This document shows, piece by piece, positions 19,983 through 35,000 of a stretch of DNA of 64,000 nucleotides. Source of the stretch: Psettodes erumei (Eukaryota; Chordata; Actinopteri; Pleuronectiformes; Psettodidae); contig JAFBJZ010000891.1 in assembly GCA_016785225.1 (NCBI GenBank), positions 310,001 to 374,000 on the forward strand. Reading direction: 5' to 3'. Below the pieces are notes generated by a model that saw nothing but the letters and a program-made list of their open reading frames with translations, had not been told where the DNA came from and made no database searches. The position numbers were made by a program, and so were the translations under genes. The first letter of the stretch is position 1. Every line of letters starts with the position of its first letter.

Positions 19983-21054
19983 TTTTACTTCTTCCGCAGA
20001 AGAGGGGGCTGCTGCACCGGGAGGAGGGTAATTTGCAAAGACCGTGCCCTGCCCAGCTTAAGTATGCAGAGAGAGATCTGAAACCCTTACAGTTTGAGGC
20101 AGATTTGCGCTTCAAGAGGTTTAGTGTGCCATACTCCACCTATTGCATGTTTATCATGTATTATAATTATTATCTGCCTTGATTTCTTGGAATGAGTGAT
20201 AGAACCGGACCAGACATAGGGACAGAAAGGACAGAAAAGACATCGGAAGAAGAAAGCTCCAAGCAAATACCAGAATTTGCTTGTCACTGGATGTTGTTAT
20301 GTAAAAACATGGGGATCGCAGCAACCCCGCACGGAATCCTAGGAAGTAAAAAAGACAGAGAGGCGGGGCACGAGGGAAACCCATGTCCTGACGGCCAGAC
20401 AGGAGGCCTGGAACCCCAGCCCACCATCGCCAATGAGCCAATTGGCACCCAGAACAGGATGAGCACTGCCGGGACACGAAACCCCAGCAGCGTCCAAGAA
20501 ACCCGCCTGGACAGAGGTGATCACCCAAGCGGCGGATCCCCCCAGGCCTCTGTCTATTTATGTCTGGGTTAGGGTCAGGGTTGAATGTCTAAATAAATTT
20601 GGATTACCACGATTTCAGTCCAAAAGGTGTTTTATATGTTGTGAAAAATGTCTCTATTTAGAAGTTGTTTAAAAAGTGGCATGTATATTTTCTGGTCCTC
20701 TATTTTTCATCAAGAAATCAACTATTGTATTAACCATAAAGAGACACCAAACACATCAAATTACATTACATCAAATATAACTTGTAAGGCATGCATGTCC
20801 TGGAAAGGTTTACGCTGAAAAATCTTTAATCATGTGGGCTAAGTAATAATTTCTCTATTTTTCTGTTGTAATTACTCTCTCTGACACTCAACTTTGTTTT
20901 AAATGTGTGTATGTTATATAATTATCCTCTGACATTGTCCTGTGGTATCTGGTGCTGGAGGGAGAGGGCGTGGCAATGGGCGAGGGGTCCTGAGGACCCC
21001 TGAAGGTAGCAGAAGGGTTAAAGTGGCTTCGACCCACTCATTTTTCTTTCTTGA
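19983..21054. other. Unclassified intergenic stretch
   Basis: No recognisable gene is present. A 126-codon plus-strand open frame at 20192-20572 is Gly/Pro/polar-rich and matches no family I know. A perfect 7-bp palindrome GGGGTCCTGAGGACCCC is at 20984-21000. Confidence 0.4.
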
Positions 21055-21056
21055 TA

Positions 21057-22283
21057 CACTATATTACCAAAAGTATTTGCTCACCCATTCAAATGATCAG
21101 AATCAGGTGTCCTAATCACTTGGCCTGGCCACAGGTGTATAAAATCAAGCACTCAGGCATGCAGACTGTGAAACAAGACATTTGTGAAAGAATGGGCCGC
21201 TCTCAGGAGCTCAGTGAATTCCAGCGTGGAACTGTCATAGGATGCCACCTGTGCAACAAATCCAGTCGTGAAATTTCCTCGCTCCTAAATATTCCACAGT
21301 CAACTGTCAGCTCTATTATAACAAAATGGAAGCGTTTGGGAACAACAGCAACTCAGCCACGAAGTGGTAGGCCACGTAAAGTGACGGAGAGGGGTCAGCG
21401 GATGCTGAAGCGCATAGTGCAAAGAGGTTGCCGACTTTCTTCACGGTCAATTGCTACAGAGCTACAAACTTCATGTGACCTTCAGATTAGCCAAAGTACA
21501 GTACGCAGAGAGCTTCATGGAATGGGTTTCCATGGCCGAGCAGCTGCAGCCAAGCCACACATCACCAAGTGCAATGCAAAGCGTCGGATGCAATGGAAGC
21601 ACGCCGCCACTGGCCTCTAGAGCAGTGGAGACGCGTTCACTGGAGTGATGAATCACGCTTTTCCATCTGGCAATCTGATGGACGAGTTTGGGTTTGGAGG
21701 TTGCCAGGAGAACGGTACATTTCAGACTGCATTGTGCCGACTGAAATTTGGTGGAGGAGGAATTATGGTGTAGGGTTGTTTTTCAGGAGCTGAGCTTGGC
21801 CCCTTAGTTCCAGTGAAAGGAACTTTGAATGCTTCAGGATACCAAAACATTTTGGACAATTCCATGCTCCCAACCTTGTGGGAACAGTTTGGAGCGGGCC
21901 CCTTCCTCTTCCAACATGACTGTGCACCAGTGCACAAAGCAAGGTCCATAAAGACATGGATGACAGAGTCTGGTGTGGATGAACTTGACTGACCTGAACC
22001 CGATAGAACACCTTTGGGATGAATTAAAGCGGAGACTGAGAGCCAGGCCTTCTCGACCAACATCAGTGTGTGACCTCACCAATGCGCTTTTGGAAGAATG
22101 GTCAAAAATTCCTATAAACATTCTCCTCAACCTTGTGGACAGTCTTCCCAGAAGAGTTGAAGCTGTAATAGCTGCAAAAGGTGGACCGACATCATATTGA
22201 ACTCTATGGGTTAGGAATGGGATGGCACTTCAGTTCATAGTATGAGTCAAGGTAGGTGAGCGAATACTTTTGGTAATATAGTG
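21057..22283 (+). mobile_element. Tc1-like transposon, 1.23 kb, with decayed transposase
   Basis: Terminal inverted repeats start CACTATATTACCAAAAGTAT at 21057 and end with the complement at 22283, flanked on both sides by TA (21055-21056 and 22284-22285). Transposase starts MGRSQELSEFQRG at 21192. The paired helix-turn-helix domain is open to a stop at 21618-21620. The catalytic part is in other frames: HWSDESRF near 21640-21663 (first Asp), QHDCAPVHKARS near 21913-21948 (second Asp), LNPIEHLWDELKRR near 21993-22034 (Glu). Several frameshifts and stops make it inactive. Confidence 0.93.
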
Positions 22284-22285
22284 TA

Positions 22286-23848
22286 TGTCCCACCTCCTGA
22301 CAGGTCCCAGGGTAATGACGTCATCAGTTCACCTGAACATTTGTTTGACACGTGTTTACAATAAGCTTTGACTTCGCCTCTTAGCAAATTAAGCGTGTTT
22401 GTAATGGTGTGCAATGTCCTCACATGCCTTTTCAGTCTTCTCTACACTGCCTACAAACTGTGCTTGAGAAATACAAAATCTATATTCTGTATACTGAAAC
22501 CTGACTTTTGTTTGTCTTAAACTTAAAAAATGTAAAAAGTACTGTTATTACCCACTGAAATTCCCATCACGTGTATTTCGGTGAGTATTTAATTCTGTAA
22601 TGTAGGTTGCTGGAACCAGAGTCCCAGAGAAATGACAGACCTGGATACAATGAATGAACTCGACCTGCAATGTTGTGAATTCTGTCCCCTGAGACAATGC
22701 CAACACACATTTGCTGCAGTGCTATCTTCTGCCACTATCATATTTTATATACTGTTTATACTATACATTATATATGTCCAGATAGCAGTCTGTCACAATA
22801 CATACAGGGTCATTAGTTACATTTTTATTTTCTATTTACATCCACTTTGTTATATAAATATAATACAGAATTTTCAGAAAAGCTGTCAAGTCAACACATA
22901 CAAGAGCTTGATCACAATATGATGAGGTTAAACAGATGTCATCCACTCAGCATTGATTGGACTGGCTTAGATTTTAGAAAATCACCTGCGTGCACATGAG
23001 GACATGGTAGCCAGGGTGGTCTGTTGTCATGAGAGACTGAAAATTGCACAGATAATGGGCAGTAAGACGGGCATCAGGTCTCAGCCGCCATCTCGCCCAG
23101 CATCTCAGGACAAGCTGGCCACTGGGTGGGGAGATGTAAACAGCTTGTTAGGATGTCAAAGAAAGTGAAATTTCTAGACAACTGCTCCGACCATTAAGGA
23201 ATGCCATCTGATTTCAGTACATTTACAGACTGAAGACAGCATCATTCCACAGAGTATGAAGATCAAGGCCAGGGCAAATGTACAGGATCTGACCACATGC
23301 TTGTAATGTGGCTTAACATGGACATGTGCCCTGTTGTGCAGCACTTGTCTCTGCATTGTCTTTAAGATTTTATATCAGAGGCAACACTCTCGTCTAACAC
23401 CAGAAAAAACAATACTTTTGTTAGGTTCCGACCACATGTGGGTGTTTTGAGATGCTGGTGACAGGTAGGTGTAAGGGGGCATGTGGAGACAGCACAAGTA
23501 TGCAGGGCTGGATGGTAGGAGGGGAAATCTGTGTGATGATGAGAAAAAATAACTCGCAAGTAAGACTCTATGACGCCTGGATCAAACTCAACAGTTGTGA
23601 GGTCCATAAACTGACCACTTCACCTGTAACATCAGTTCATCAGTCTCTAGAAACTGAAGCTGTTTTAAATAAACCCTCATCTATTTTACTTACTGATACA
23701 AAACATCTGCTTTTCATACTGTCCAGTATTATTCAAGAAGACCAAGTATGTTCATGTATTGAGCAGCTGGTGGACTCTCTTTTCTTTCCGTCTCCACAGA
23801 GTCCAGACCCTCTCATCTGTAGGCCAAAGCGCTCCTGCTGAGGAGTGC
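22286..23848 (-). other. Downstream flank and probable 3' UTR of trappc8
   Basis: No other gene is recognisable. Read on the minus strand, the only good AATAAA I see is at 22824-22829, which would give a 3' UTR of about 1 kb. That choice is tentative. The sequence is AT-rich and non-coding. Confidence 0.4.
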
Positions 23849-26039
23849 TCAGGCACTGTTGATGATGATGAGAGCGGGACTAGCTGTCTGCTGACTCGTT
23901 TCACACACGGCTGCCTGCTTGGCCGGTTTGGCAAAGACCCGCGGGGTGTTGAGATTGTACACTCCTGCCTGGAGGAAACAGGCTCGGAGGGTCAGGCACA
24001 GCACCTCCTGAGGCTTCAGCTGCAGCTTGTACTGGCTCTGACCCACCCACGTGAATGAGTTGTGGACCTCCAGAGACTCTGGGCTGAAAAAGGCAGGGAT
24101 GGATGGAGATGTTAGAAAACATGTTCACCTTAATGCAGACTATTTAATGTGAATTTGGGATTGAGTGCTGTAACTATATCTGGGACCTTCCCTGGTTAAA
24201 TAAAGGCTAATGTACTATTGAAACTACTGAAAATTTAAATTATATTTCACTGGCCATTTTACACCTCTACATGGACTTATATTAAGGATATATGGGCCTC
24301 TGCAGGACAGGTTTACACAATTAAAGGTTGTCCTCATACAGCACTCACAAGCCAGTGTGTACAGTGAAAGAGCTACTGGTGTCTGGAATCCTTCCTCCCT
24401 TCCATATGGCTTGGGAGGGGATGGCTTCCATGATGAGTTTACAGCTATTAGTTTCTGCTGGACTTCAGAATGCACTTTGGCACAGATCCAGTGATAAATC
24501 CCCATCTCTTACAGATATATCATAGCATCTATCCAGAAACTAACCTGGTGCTTTTGTGCTGCAAGTCAATGATGACATCCGCTTGAGTCATGGAGCAGTT
24601 GGACAGAGTCAGAGTCACTGGCACCAGACAGAGACTAGAGACAGAGAGAAAATAAGGATCAGTGACCAGTTCCTCCAAGAGGATACAGATGTTACCTTTA
24701 CTACCTTCATGCAAACACGCTGACAGAGTTAAGTTAGAGTCATTCAAAGCTCTATTCTGCCAGCCAGATGAATATACTGCACAGTGAACAAGATGTAGAT
24801 CACCAGAGAGTCTGGACTGAAAGAGATATATGGATGGATTGAGACGTCACTCCTTTAACGGGATGCGTGATTATGAGCTATATTGTCTGTAACTACACCA
24901 CGTTGATGCAGCCAGGTCTCTCTGGAAAACAAGATCTGGAATCTCAATGGGACCTTACCTGCTTATTGAAAGGCTACTGGACTACTGAAAATTATAAATT
25001 ATATTTAACTGGCCAAGGTACACCCATGCATAGTTTGACCTCTGCTGCAAAGATTATCACCATTTTTCCCATGTGTCTCTAGCAAGTGCTCATACTTGGA
25101 ATACTATAATACTAAATTGCTAAAAAAGGACCGACAGGAGAGCTAACAGAGCATGAAGGGAGCTGGAAACGAAAGGTTGTTACTTTAGAGGATTTTCACT
25201 GGGAGTCATCCCAGTCTTTTCCACACAGGGAGGCATACGGCTTATTATCAAAACACAAGGATCAAACCTCTGCTTTTTTCTTTTATTATCAGACTGTAGA
25301 GGAAAGTATGTTACTGATGAGTTGGGCTTATGTGTGTCTTACCTATCCTGGACAAATGAATGTGTGTAAGTCTCAGGGTAGTGCAGGTTGGTTTTGATGA
25401 GCTGGGACAGCTCAGCAGAGGGCAGGGCAACTGGGAGGGGCAGCTCTGATTTAAACTTGAGCAGCACCATCTCCTGAGCTTCCTGGAAAAAAAACACAGA
25501 AAGACACTCAAAGTTACAGCACACCTGCTCTGACGATCTGGCTGATCTCTTCTTTTATGACATCATTTGTTTTGAATCCCTACTGGGATACGAAGTATCA
25601 GATTTTGAGTCAAAGGCTGCTTCTGTATTATTTCAGTGTCCAGCAGGTAAAGTGTCTTAGGAATTTCAATGATGGCAAACCTATTATTTGTCTGGCCATG
25701 TAACTGCAAGTGTAACAGCATGACTATGGAGAAGGTGTGGTGTGAGCAGCAGAAACAGCTTCAGTGCTCAGTGTACGTGTACACAGGTGTTTTACTCAGA
25801 CAGACTCAGACCGTAAGGACAATATATAGACAATAATTTAAATGTAGAATATTAATTTATCCACAGTATTTTTGTCTGGCCTATTTATGACATCATTTCA
25901 TGGTATGCTGCTCCAGGCCGATCCCAAATCACCTTTCGATGGGCTACATGTTTTCAGCTTGATTTTTTAGAGTTATGTAGAACATTGGACCATCAACCAG
26001 TAACCATGACACACAATTGGGTTGGCTGAGTCACAGACA

Positions 26040-26083
<44 letters not shown>

Positions 26084-29000
26084 ATACTGACCTCTTTGGG
26101 AGTCAGAGAAGTTGCCTCTTTGCCGAGGGTCTGTAGTGTCACATGGAGCTGGCCCTCTAAGATCAGCTGTTTGTTGTCCTCAACCACATAGGCCTGTACG
26201 GACCCACGATCCATAAAGTGAAAATTACATTTAGACTTTCATGAACTTTAACTTGGAGTTCATGCGTGAAACAGTCAGCAACAGGGAGTACATTTTTGTC
26301 ATGACACATGCTGGCTGGCTGGACTTTCCTGTGGTCAGAAGGTTCTGCTAGATTTGACTTCATGACTAAATTCCTTAGGGAAAATAAGCACTGAATAAAT
26401 CACCAACTCTGTTTTCTTGAATTGTTGGTAAGAACTCAGAGGAATTTAAGTTTGAATAAAATTTCAATCAGAATATAAATCCTTGATTTCTATTTCATGC
26501 TTTCTCTTTGACAAATCATGAATCATATTCATTTATGACTGGCTGTGGTTTAATCTAACAAGTGTGTCTTAACAATGTCTTTATCTGTGCGACTGGGATC
26601 CCTTTTCAATCAGCCTGAAATGTAGTTGGTGATCATCTGGCTGTGTTACAACGCACCTTCCAGATGACAATTATGTTGAGGTCCAGCTCATTACACTTCT
26701 TGACAATGTTGGCGATGTCTGAGGCCGTGTCCTCAGAGGGGACTGGGAGGTTCTTGCTGTTGGACGATGTCCTGGACGATGCCACATCCTCTCGCTGACA
26801 CTCTGAGGTCCGGCAGCAACGGAAGAAGAAATCTCTGCAGGGTGTGGACGAACTGATGATCTGCAGCGACACAATGGACAATGGTCTTTGGAATGGTCTT
26901 TGCTAACATATCACCAGAGAAGGAGGTGACCATCATCACAACTTGAACCTGAATCTGTTCTCAGTTTAAAACGTTGCACAATACATGATATGTGTACCTA
27001 CAGAGAAATGTAGTTGAGTTCAGCTTCACTAATATTGGAGAAGGTATAAAACAGCAGAAGTATCCACAGAGTGAGATCTGTCTGATCACTGAGCTTCAAA
27101 GGATCACACACTGATAACATTATAAAGTACTAAAATGAGAATGCACAGCCGACAATTTAAACTGACAACAGCATTTTATGAGTTGTGCACTGCTAGCAAC
27201 TCTTTTTTGTCTATTATCAACGTGTGCTTTAAATTTACCCGTTCGTTTCCCAGATTCAGGTCTGCAAACGTGTATTTCTGTACGGTGTCCGAGGTAGCTG
27301 GAGAGAACAGACAAATCAGTGGACTAAGTGCCTTGTGAAATTCTCCTCAGAGCAGACTGGTGTGGATTATTTTTCCTGTGAGTGAAGCACCTTGGGGGGG
27401 CTTGCATCGTGTGGCCCTGAAGCACAGCTTTGCTCTTTCTCTGCTGGTGAGTTTACAGTCTGAAGAGAAGAGGGCAGAGGACAGACAGACACTGATCAAA
27501 CATCACGGGTCATTTCTGTGTGAAACGTAGCAGTAACACTCCAGTGACCTCAGCGTTGCGACATGTGACCACTTGTTTTTACGTAGCCAAAATTTCAGTG
27601 ATGACACTTAAGCTGGTTCCTTCCACTGATGAACACTATGAGAGGTGGTTGAAAGCTCAAAAACAACAGCACACAAGTGAACCTTTGGTTTGAGATCATT
27701 TTATCACACATGCTTTATGAAAATTTCTATGCTCATTTGGCAGGACTTCTCTACCATTTGGACATACTAAACCATCCAGACTCTACCTGTTTGAACCAAT
27801 GACTGGATATAAAGATGGAAGCAAAACATCTTTGGCTGGCTGCAGTTCAGGTCATAAACTCAGCCCTCTCCATGTTAGTGAATGGTACATGGACCAAACT
27901 AAAGAACCAAAGTACACACCAAAGATGGTTTTTGTCCATCAGTAGTTCTTATCAAGCTGATGTATGCTCAAGTGTTCATCTTTCTCATATGTTTGGTTTG
28001 GTTATTTATTTGATGCCATAAAACGAGGTTAGACATCATGATTGAAAGCTGAGAAAGACTTGTGCTTGGTCATGTGGGTGTATCTGCAGGATTGCGATAT
28101 GGCTGCTCCACTCCCTGATTTGCCAGAGACAGATGACAATTTTGAAAATATTCCTTGGACACTGGGAAAGGTTCCCTGCTCCTGATGCCAATGAAAAAGG
28201 GTGGAAAATTAGGTGTTGATGTGTTGTTTAACATTATCAGCAAAGAGAATTTGGGCAAACAAGTTTGGAATTCAGCATGGACCACAGTTCACATGGTCGT
28301 AGTTTTTTTTTTTGTTGCTCGTCAAATATTGTGAAATTTTCTTTAAAATTATATAGGAATAATGTATATACACAGTAGGTGGACACAGTAGAGACATACA
28401 CTATGGAAGGTATGAAGCAGGAATGTTTCAGTGTGTCAGGCTCACCTTTATCCCTGGCAGGGTTGATGCACTTGTGGAGGCGCCAGTGCTGACTGCTGCT
28501 GGACACCTGGATGATGTGGAACTCCCGCACACCAGATTCACTCTGCAGGGAGGAGGCCAATGAAGAAGTCGAGTTGTAATAGATTGTTAACAGAAAGAGC
28601 AAGAGTAAGTGCGTGCTGGAGGTGTGCTTTCAGCATATCTCACGGTATTGATGTTCTCCACATCAATGAAGACCAGCGTTCCACCGCTGCCTTTATCATC
28701 CACCCCCTGATGCGGAGGAATGCTGCTGCGCGAGGCTGACGCCTGCACGCTCAGAGACCGACTGGCACAGATGAACACTGTGTGACGCAGCACCCGGTGA
28801 CTTCACGTGCAGAGAGAAACAGAGAGATGATGGAGACGGGTTGTCTACATGTGACCAGCAATCAAAGGAGACACACCTCAGCCTCCAGCTACTACACCAC
28901 ATCAGTCCAATTATTTTATAACACAACTGTTAGATGGAATTTATGCTGACAAAAAGGCAATACTATCTGTTCAGCCATTTAATCTAAATTAAATGTATTT

Positions 29001-32000
29001 TAGTTAAATGTGTGATGAAAAGTCCACTGCCAAGGTGAAATATGAGTTAAATTTGGAACTCATCAAAACTCAAAGACCCTCACTTTCTTTCACTGCCTAT
29101 TTTTCCTGCTCCCAACATATCAATTTCAAGAACTGAGTGTTGACTCAATGGCTAATACAGTATATCCCATGCCTTGTCAGGTGCCACTGCAAGGAGATAA
29201 TCAGTGATATTCACCTTTGTCAGTGGTCTACATGTTATGATGACTGTTGTATTATCCATCATCTGAGCTTTAAATTTGTGATACGAGCTGTTTATGTTTG
29301 TGTCAAGGCAACAAATTCTTTTCATACATACCTTCATGGCAAGTCAACTTATATTTGTACCTGATTTTGAGTCCTTTCTCCGTGCTCTCATAGTAGAACA
29401 GGAAGTTGATTTCATGGACGCCCTCCTGGTCTGGTCCTCGGAGCCAGAGGGGCAGCTGGATGGACTCCCCCGGTTTCAGCGTGTCACCATCGATTGGGAT
29501 CTCAACCACATTGGACAGCTGGCTGAAATCCTCCGCTGAAACCAAAACCTCAGATGCCACAGAGCCTGGCTGGAGGGGCGTGGCCAAGGTTTTATAGGCC
29601 GAGCAGTTCTCAGCCGAAGTGGGGCTGATCGGCGTGAGGGGTGTTGTGGCCTGGCTGCCAAAGGTGAAGAAGTCAGGGTGTGTGGACGCCACCCGCAGGC
29701 CGCACAAAGCAACACTGCTGACATTGCAGAATTCAACGTAGGCCTTCCGGATTTCACCACACAGCAGGGCAGTGGGGAACTGCAGGAAGAAGACCTGATG
29801 GAGGCACACGCGCACACACACAGACAAGTTGATAAACAGGCAGCATAGTCATAACTACATCACCTTTTCTTCATTTATACATAATGGGAATAGCTGTAGA
29901 AGCTTTGTGATGAGGGTTTGTCGTTTGGCCCTCTCTCCAGGCATAAAACTAGACATGACTCAGCCTCTGAGGCTGTGGATCCTGAATTCCAGAAGTTTTG
30001 TGAGTATCGTGGATACTGTGGACACCGTTTTTTTTCCTCCTTTTTATATCTGTATAACACTTGCATCTATTGCTTTGTCTTTTGTTGTGAAGCACTGTGA
30101 TGCCTGCATATCTGATGCTCATGTTTTGTGACATGCACTTCGAGATTCAGTTGCTTAACTCAAGTAGATGAACATACTACACTCATATTCGTGGGCTAAA
30201 TATGAAGTTTAGTTTTTTAGTTGTAGTTTTAGTATGACATTGGCTTGCACTTTTTCTGATATTAATTGATGAATAAAACTATTTATGGTATTATTTTTCA
30301 AAGCATCTTCACTTCACTTTTTGAGCCTGAAACTTCCGTACAGTCCTGCAAATGTTTTGGATGCAAGATCTCTGCATTGCTGTCTCTCTTCAGAGACTGG
30401 CAGTGTCACAAACATCCCAGTGCTTTATACAAGCAAGCAAGCAAAGTATGCACTAGCAAGTTGTTGTTTTTTCAGGAAAGTAGGTTTAGTAAATGCATTT
30501 ATTGATTGTATCAGCACATACTCAAAATTAAATGACTCAGATTAGGTGTGGCCAGAAAAAAAAAAAACTGATTGGGACATCTTTAGATCGGCTGGACTGT
30601 GCGAGTGTTGCAGGATGCACATGTGCAGTCAATGATACCTCCATCAGGGGCATGGATGGTGTTACGATAGGGTCCAGACGTCGATCGGGACCATGTCGAA
30701 CCAACATTTTGTCTTCTTTGGTCTGGTTGAGTCGTGGGCCCTGGATCTTCAGGTCCTGTTTTCCACGAACCACCATCAAATCCGTCATCTGCTGGCCTGC
30801 AGGTGTGAGGAAATGCACAGGGTGTGTTAGTGTGGCATCAAAACACAAAACATCCTCAGTAATATGTCATTGGGATATTTATTATCTATCATGAAAGTTT
30901 TCTCAAAGAAAAGTTTGACCAGACACAAAAAAGAGAGAGCAAAACATCAGAAAACGTAAATGCTATGAAGATCAGGCACAAACTGTACAGAAGGCAAGTA
31001 TTAGCTTCAGTACATTCAATTTGAAAAAAACAAAAAAAACAATAATGGATACTACAGTACCAAGGCTTAGCTTTCATTTGAATTATATCAGTATAGATTT
31101 TTTAAGGGTTTAGAAGTAATGGGATTGATCCCATTTTCCGCAAAATAATAAGAATACAAAAAAGGAGAACAAGAATCTATTACTGTCCCAGTCTCTTTCA
31201 CACACGGGAAATTTAACCTCAGCATAAACCCGTCCATAGGGAGTGAAGCCACACACCAAAATTAAATAGGATGATTTTGTCCGTCCAATATATCTGTCTA
31301 GTTACTTTTGAACCCTTGTATTCTGGGAACTCTGAACTACGAAAAGGCTATATCCCTCCAACATCAAACTTACTCAGACTTGTTACGTTGTGCAAATTAC
31401 CATCAGCGTTGGGAACCATCTCTCCGGAGGACGCTTCAGCCAGGTCGTACACCACGCCCACAATGTTCAGCTGTCCAGTTCTGTGTGGCTGCAGCCTGAG
31501 TCGAGCCTGACATCAAAGGTCACAGTGTATTTAGATTTTTGTCCAGCCTCTCAGGAGCCACCGCAGGTATAGTACATTCTGTCTGCTTACCTTCAGAGTG
31601 GTGTCAGTGACTTACCGTTTTGGTCTCCTCTGGACCCATATGAAAGTCTAGGATGGTCTCAGTGGTGACAATGTCATCTTTCTGTGCCACCTGCATAAGG
31701 AAAGAAGCATTGATGAGACCATCAAAACCTAAGGTTTTCTTTTTCATTGCATCTCTCTATCAGGCTGAATAGAAACCCCAGCCTCTAAAAAGGAAATTGG
31801 CCCATTTTGCCCACCCCTTGAGCCAGCGTCTCCTCGTTGGTGACGGCTGCTGCTTCTAACTCTTCAGTTATCTTCTCCTTTGTAGGAGATGCAGCATCAG
31901 CAGTGAACCTCCAGAGGAGTGACAGGTTGGACAGAGCCAGAGAAACCTTCAGAGGGTTCCTGAATGTCACCTCCACAATGATTGGCTCTGCAGAGACAGG

Positions 32001-35000
32001 GACAGAAAGAGGCATGGGCACTGAGCAGGTGCAGTTCTGTGACAGGATGATTCATATAATGGTTCTTTACACTGTGAAAACAGAGGGTTGCTCCAGACTC
32101 GTGTGATGGTTTACCACCTCCACACTTCCACACTCTGGATGGGGAACCGTAGCTGCATGTCATGCCCCTCTACTCTCTTCCTAGCACTAGTACTGAGTAC
32201 TAGTCTAAGCACCGTTTTAAAAATAGTTCCACTGTATCTGCGGAGGACCTCTTACCTTCAACCACAGCCAGTGGGTGGCGGAGGTTGTCCGTCTGGCTGT
32301 TCAAGCAACACTGGGTGGCCTGGAAGTTGACGGGAACAACCCCCCGGTTGGCAGCAGCTGCAAGCTGCTCCTCCAGGTTGGACCACATGGAGGCCAACTC
32401 CTGGTCATACTCCTGGTCAAGGGACACATGAGTAGCTGCCTGTTTTTCCCCTGCACAGATCAGATAATTGGATAATTAACTTCCCCTCTCATTGTTAAGG
32501 ATGATCAAAAAAAAGTGCGGTGAGTGTAGGGTTACTTTCTTCAGCTTCTGGAGGGGAGCACGGCCATTCAGTCAAGATCAGCTATGGATTAGAGAGATCA
32601 GAAATGACCAATCAGTGCATTACCTTCCGCAAGGCGCCGTTCATGTCCGAAGTAGACCCGTGTGGCTGAGCTGGTGATACAGGGCAGAGGCAGCTGGGGA
32701 AGACTGCTTTCACTTCCCCCCATCACACTCTGGAAAACACACACAATGGAGTTACGTATGTGCCAACTTGGTTGTTTTTTTGCCTCTCTCCTTATTTTAA
32801 TTTCATTCATTAATTTAATTTCTGTCCATGTCATTAATTGTAAGAATACATATTAAGTTTAATTAGTTTTTCATTATGACTTATGTCACTCTTATGAAAC
32901 AACATCTGCACTCCTTTCAGCGTCTGTATCTGATCCACTCGTGTTAAAGGAAAAACGTCAATCAAAATTGTAAGACACTGCAGTTCAGCTGATTCCTAAT
33001 ATCCTCCATTGTTATGTGCAAAGTTGTGCAGAGTGCTGCTTTATTTGTTTTCTATACAACTTCTGATGTTAGTGTGAAAGGAGATTTGATGTGCATCAGG
33101 TACCTATCTGGATAGTGAAGCAATTTTGGTCATTTACGCCGTGCATCAACACAGTAGATTTGAAATGAAGCCATCGAGATGTGACTGAAGTGGGGACTTT
33201 CATTTCTAATGCAAGATTAATATTAAACAAGGCATTAAACAAGGGCATCATTTGTCAAATGCGATTAGGGCAGAGTTTTTGGCATCATCATGTATGGCTG
33301 CCAGTGCAACCAGGTACACTGGTGTTTGCCAAACGCACAACTTGCAGGACAGCACTTCCCATTTCAGATGGATGGTGAGCCAAAACACAATGTGAAAGCA
33401 ACCCTAGATCTCAGCACAAAAGATGTGGAATATTGTTCAGTGGCCATGTCAATCATGAAATCCAAATGAGTCATTGTTTTTTGTAAATATCACTTCAATC
33501 ACTGATGTCCAGCCATTTAATGTATCATCATCAAAGAGCTTTTCATTAGAAACAAACAAAAGATAAGACAAACAAACTAAAATAGAAGATTTAAAATATA
33601 TTTCATCTTTGTTGAGTGCACTTCCTCAGTGACTGTATATGAGCACAGTCATCGGTGGTTCTCCTTTGTAAGTATTATGGTAAATTGGAGTGGAGAGCTC
33701 CATTGTTCATCACTCTGACTGTAGTGCTGTAGTGCCTGTCCTGTCATGGAAGCAATACGTGGTTTTAGCATAGGACAAACTGCAGTTACCTTATAGACGT
33801 AGAGATACTCTCTGAGGAATGCACCCTGCTGTGTGGCTGTCTGTCTGCTGTCATTGGTCAGGATCTGCCTGAAGGCCGTCACAGCGTTCTCTGGTTGGCG
33901 AAGTGTGAAAGACTGGCGACCGATGGTGAAGTTGATGTGGTCTTCAGCCAAAGACCAGCCCCTCTCCTTATACACCTGCATGGCTTGGCAGTAGCAGCGC
34001 AGCGCATGCCTCCTCTACACGAACAGCCAGTGGAAAAAGAGGTGGTGAGGTGACAAATTGTCAACAACATGGAGCAGAAAAAAGTTTCATATGAATCACT
34101 GAACTCATTCCACATTTTTTCTTTTTCATCTTCCAGCTAAAAGAAATTTGACCTGACTCTTTATCTTATTTCAAAACCTCAGGATTCCCATCCAACATAG
34201 ACTCAGAGCAACATGAACAGGAAATCAAACAGCGTGGATGCAGTTAATTAAATCTTCTCGAAGAAAAACTCACAGCAACATAACAGTCCATCACATTTTC
34301 AGTCTTGGGGTGGCCCATGATTTAGTCTGTAAAACTCTTAACAGGACACCTTGCAGTTTTTTACTCTCTTATGAATTTTTAATTAATGGAGGACTTTGCC
34401 AAACTTTCCCATAGCCTAGAAGAGAAAGTCTTATTTTTATTTGTCATACACTGAACCAGCTGCAGGGCCAGCAGGCGAAACCCTAATGTGCGTGTTCATT
34501 AACGCACACGGCGAGTACAGTAAGCAAAAACAAAGAAAAAAGGAATTAAGATTATTATTAATTTAAGAACTCAGGATTAAACTAATAAACAGTCAATAAA
34601 GTCAAACAATTCAAAGTGTGCTCTGTGTTTTGATTTAAGCAGAAAATGATGATGTAACTGGAACAAAACATAGCGATAACAGAAACAAATCTGGTAAGTG
34701 TACACACTGCTGCATATTGAAGATGGCACTTTGGCCAAACTGAAGTAAAAGGTGTGAGAGATCAGTGATGGCTGAAGTGTTCACCTGTCCTGCTTTGCTG
34801 AAACGATGACCAGCCAGGATCATGTGGAAGGCAAACTTGCGCACCATGGGGTTACGCATGTTAATGAAGCAGTGGGCGGCCTGTTCCAACAGCAGAGCGC
34901 TACGCAGGTCAGAGTCCTGGACAAACAAGTCAAATACAGAAGGTCCACTGCAGTTTCACTGCAAGGCTCTACTTGTATGAATGAATCCACGCAGACACTC

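Noticed and set aside
20192..20572. 126-codon plus-strand open frame
   Set aside because: Low-complexity polar composition, no recognisable domain, and no splice or promoter context.
20568..20582. Telomere-like GGGTTAGGGTCAGGGTT
   Set aside because: Only two imperfect repeats; too short to be an interstitial telomere tract.
29294..29597. Plus-strand frames of about 80 codons
   Set aside because: Antisense shadows of the 434-nt trappc8 exon 20.
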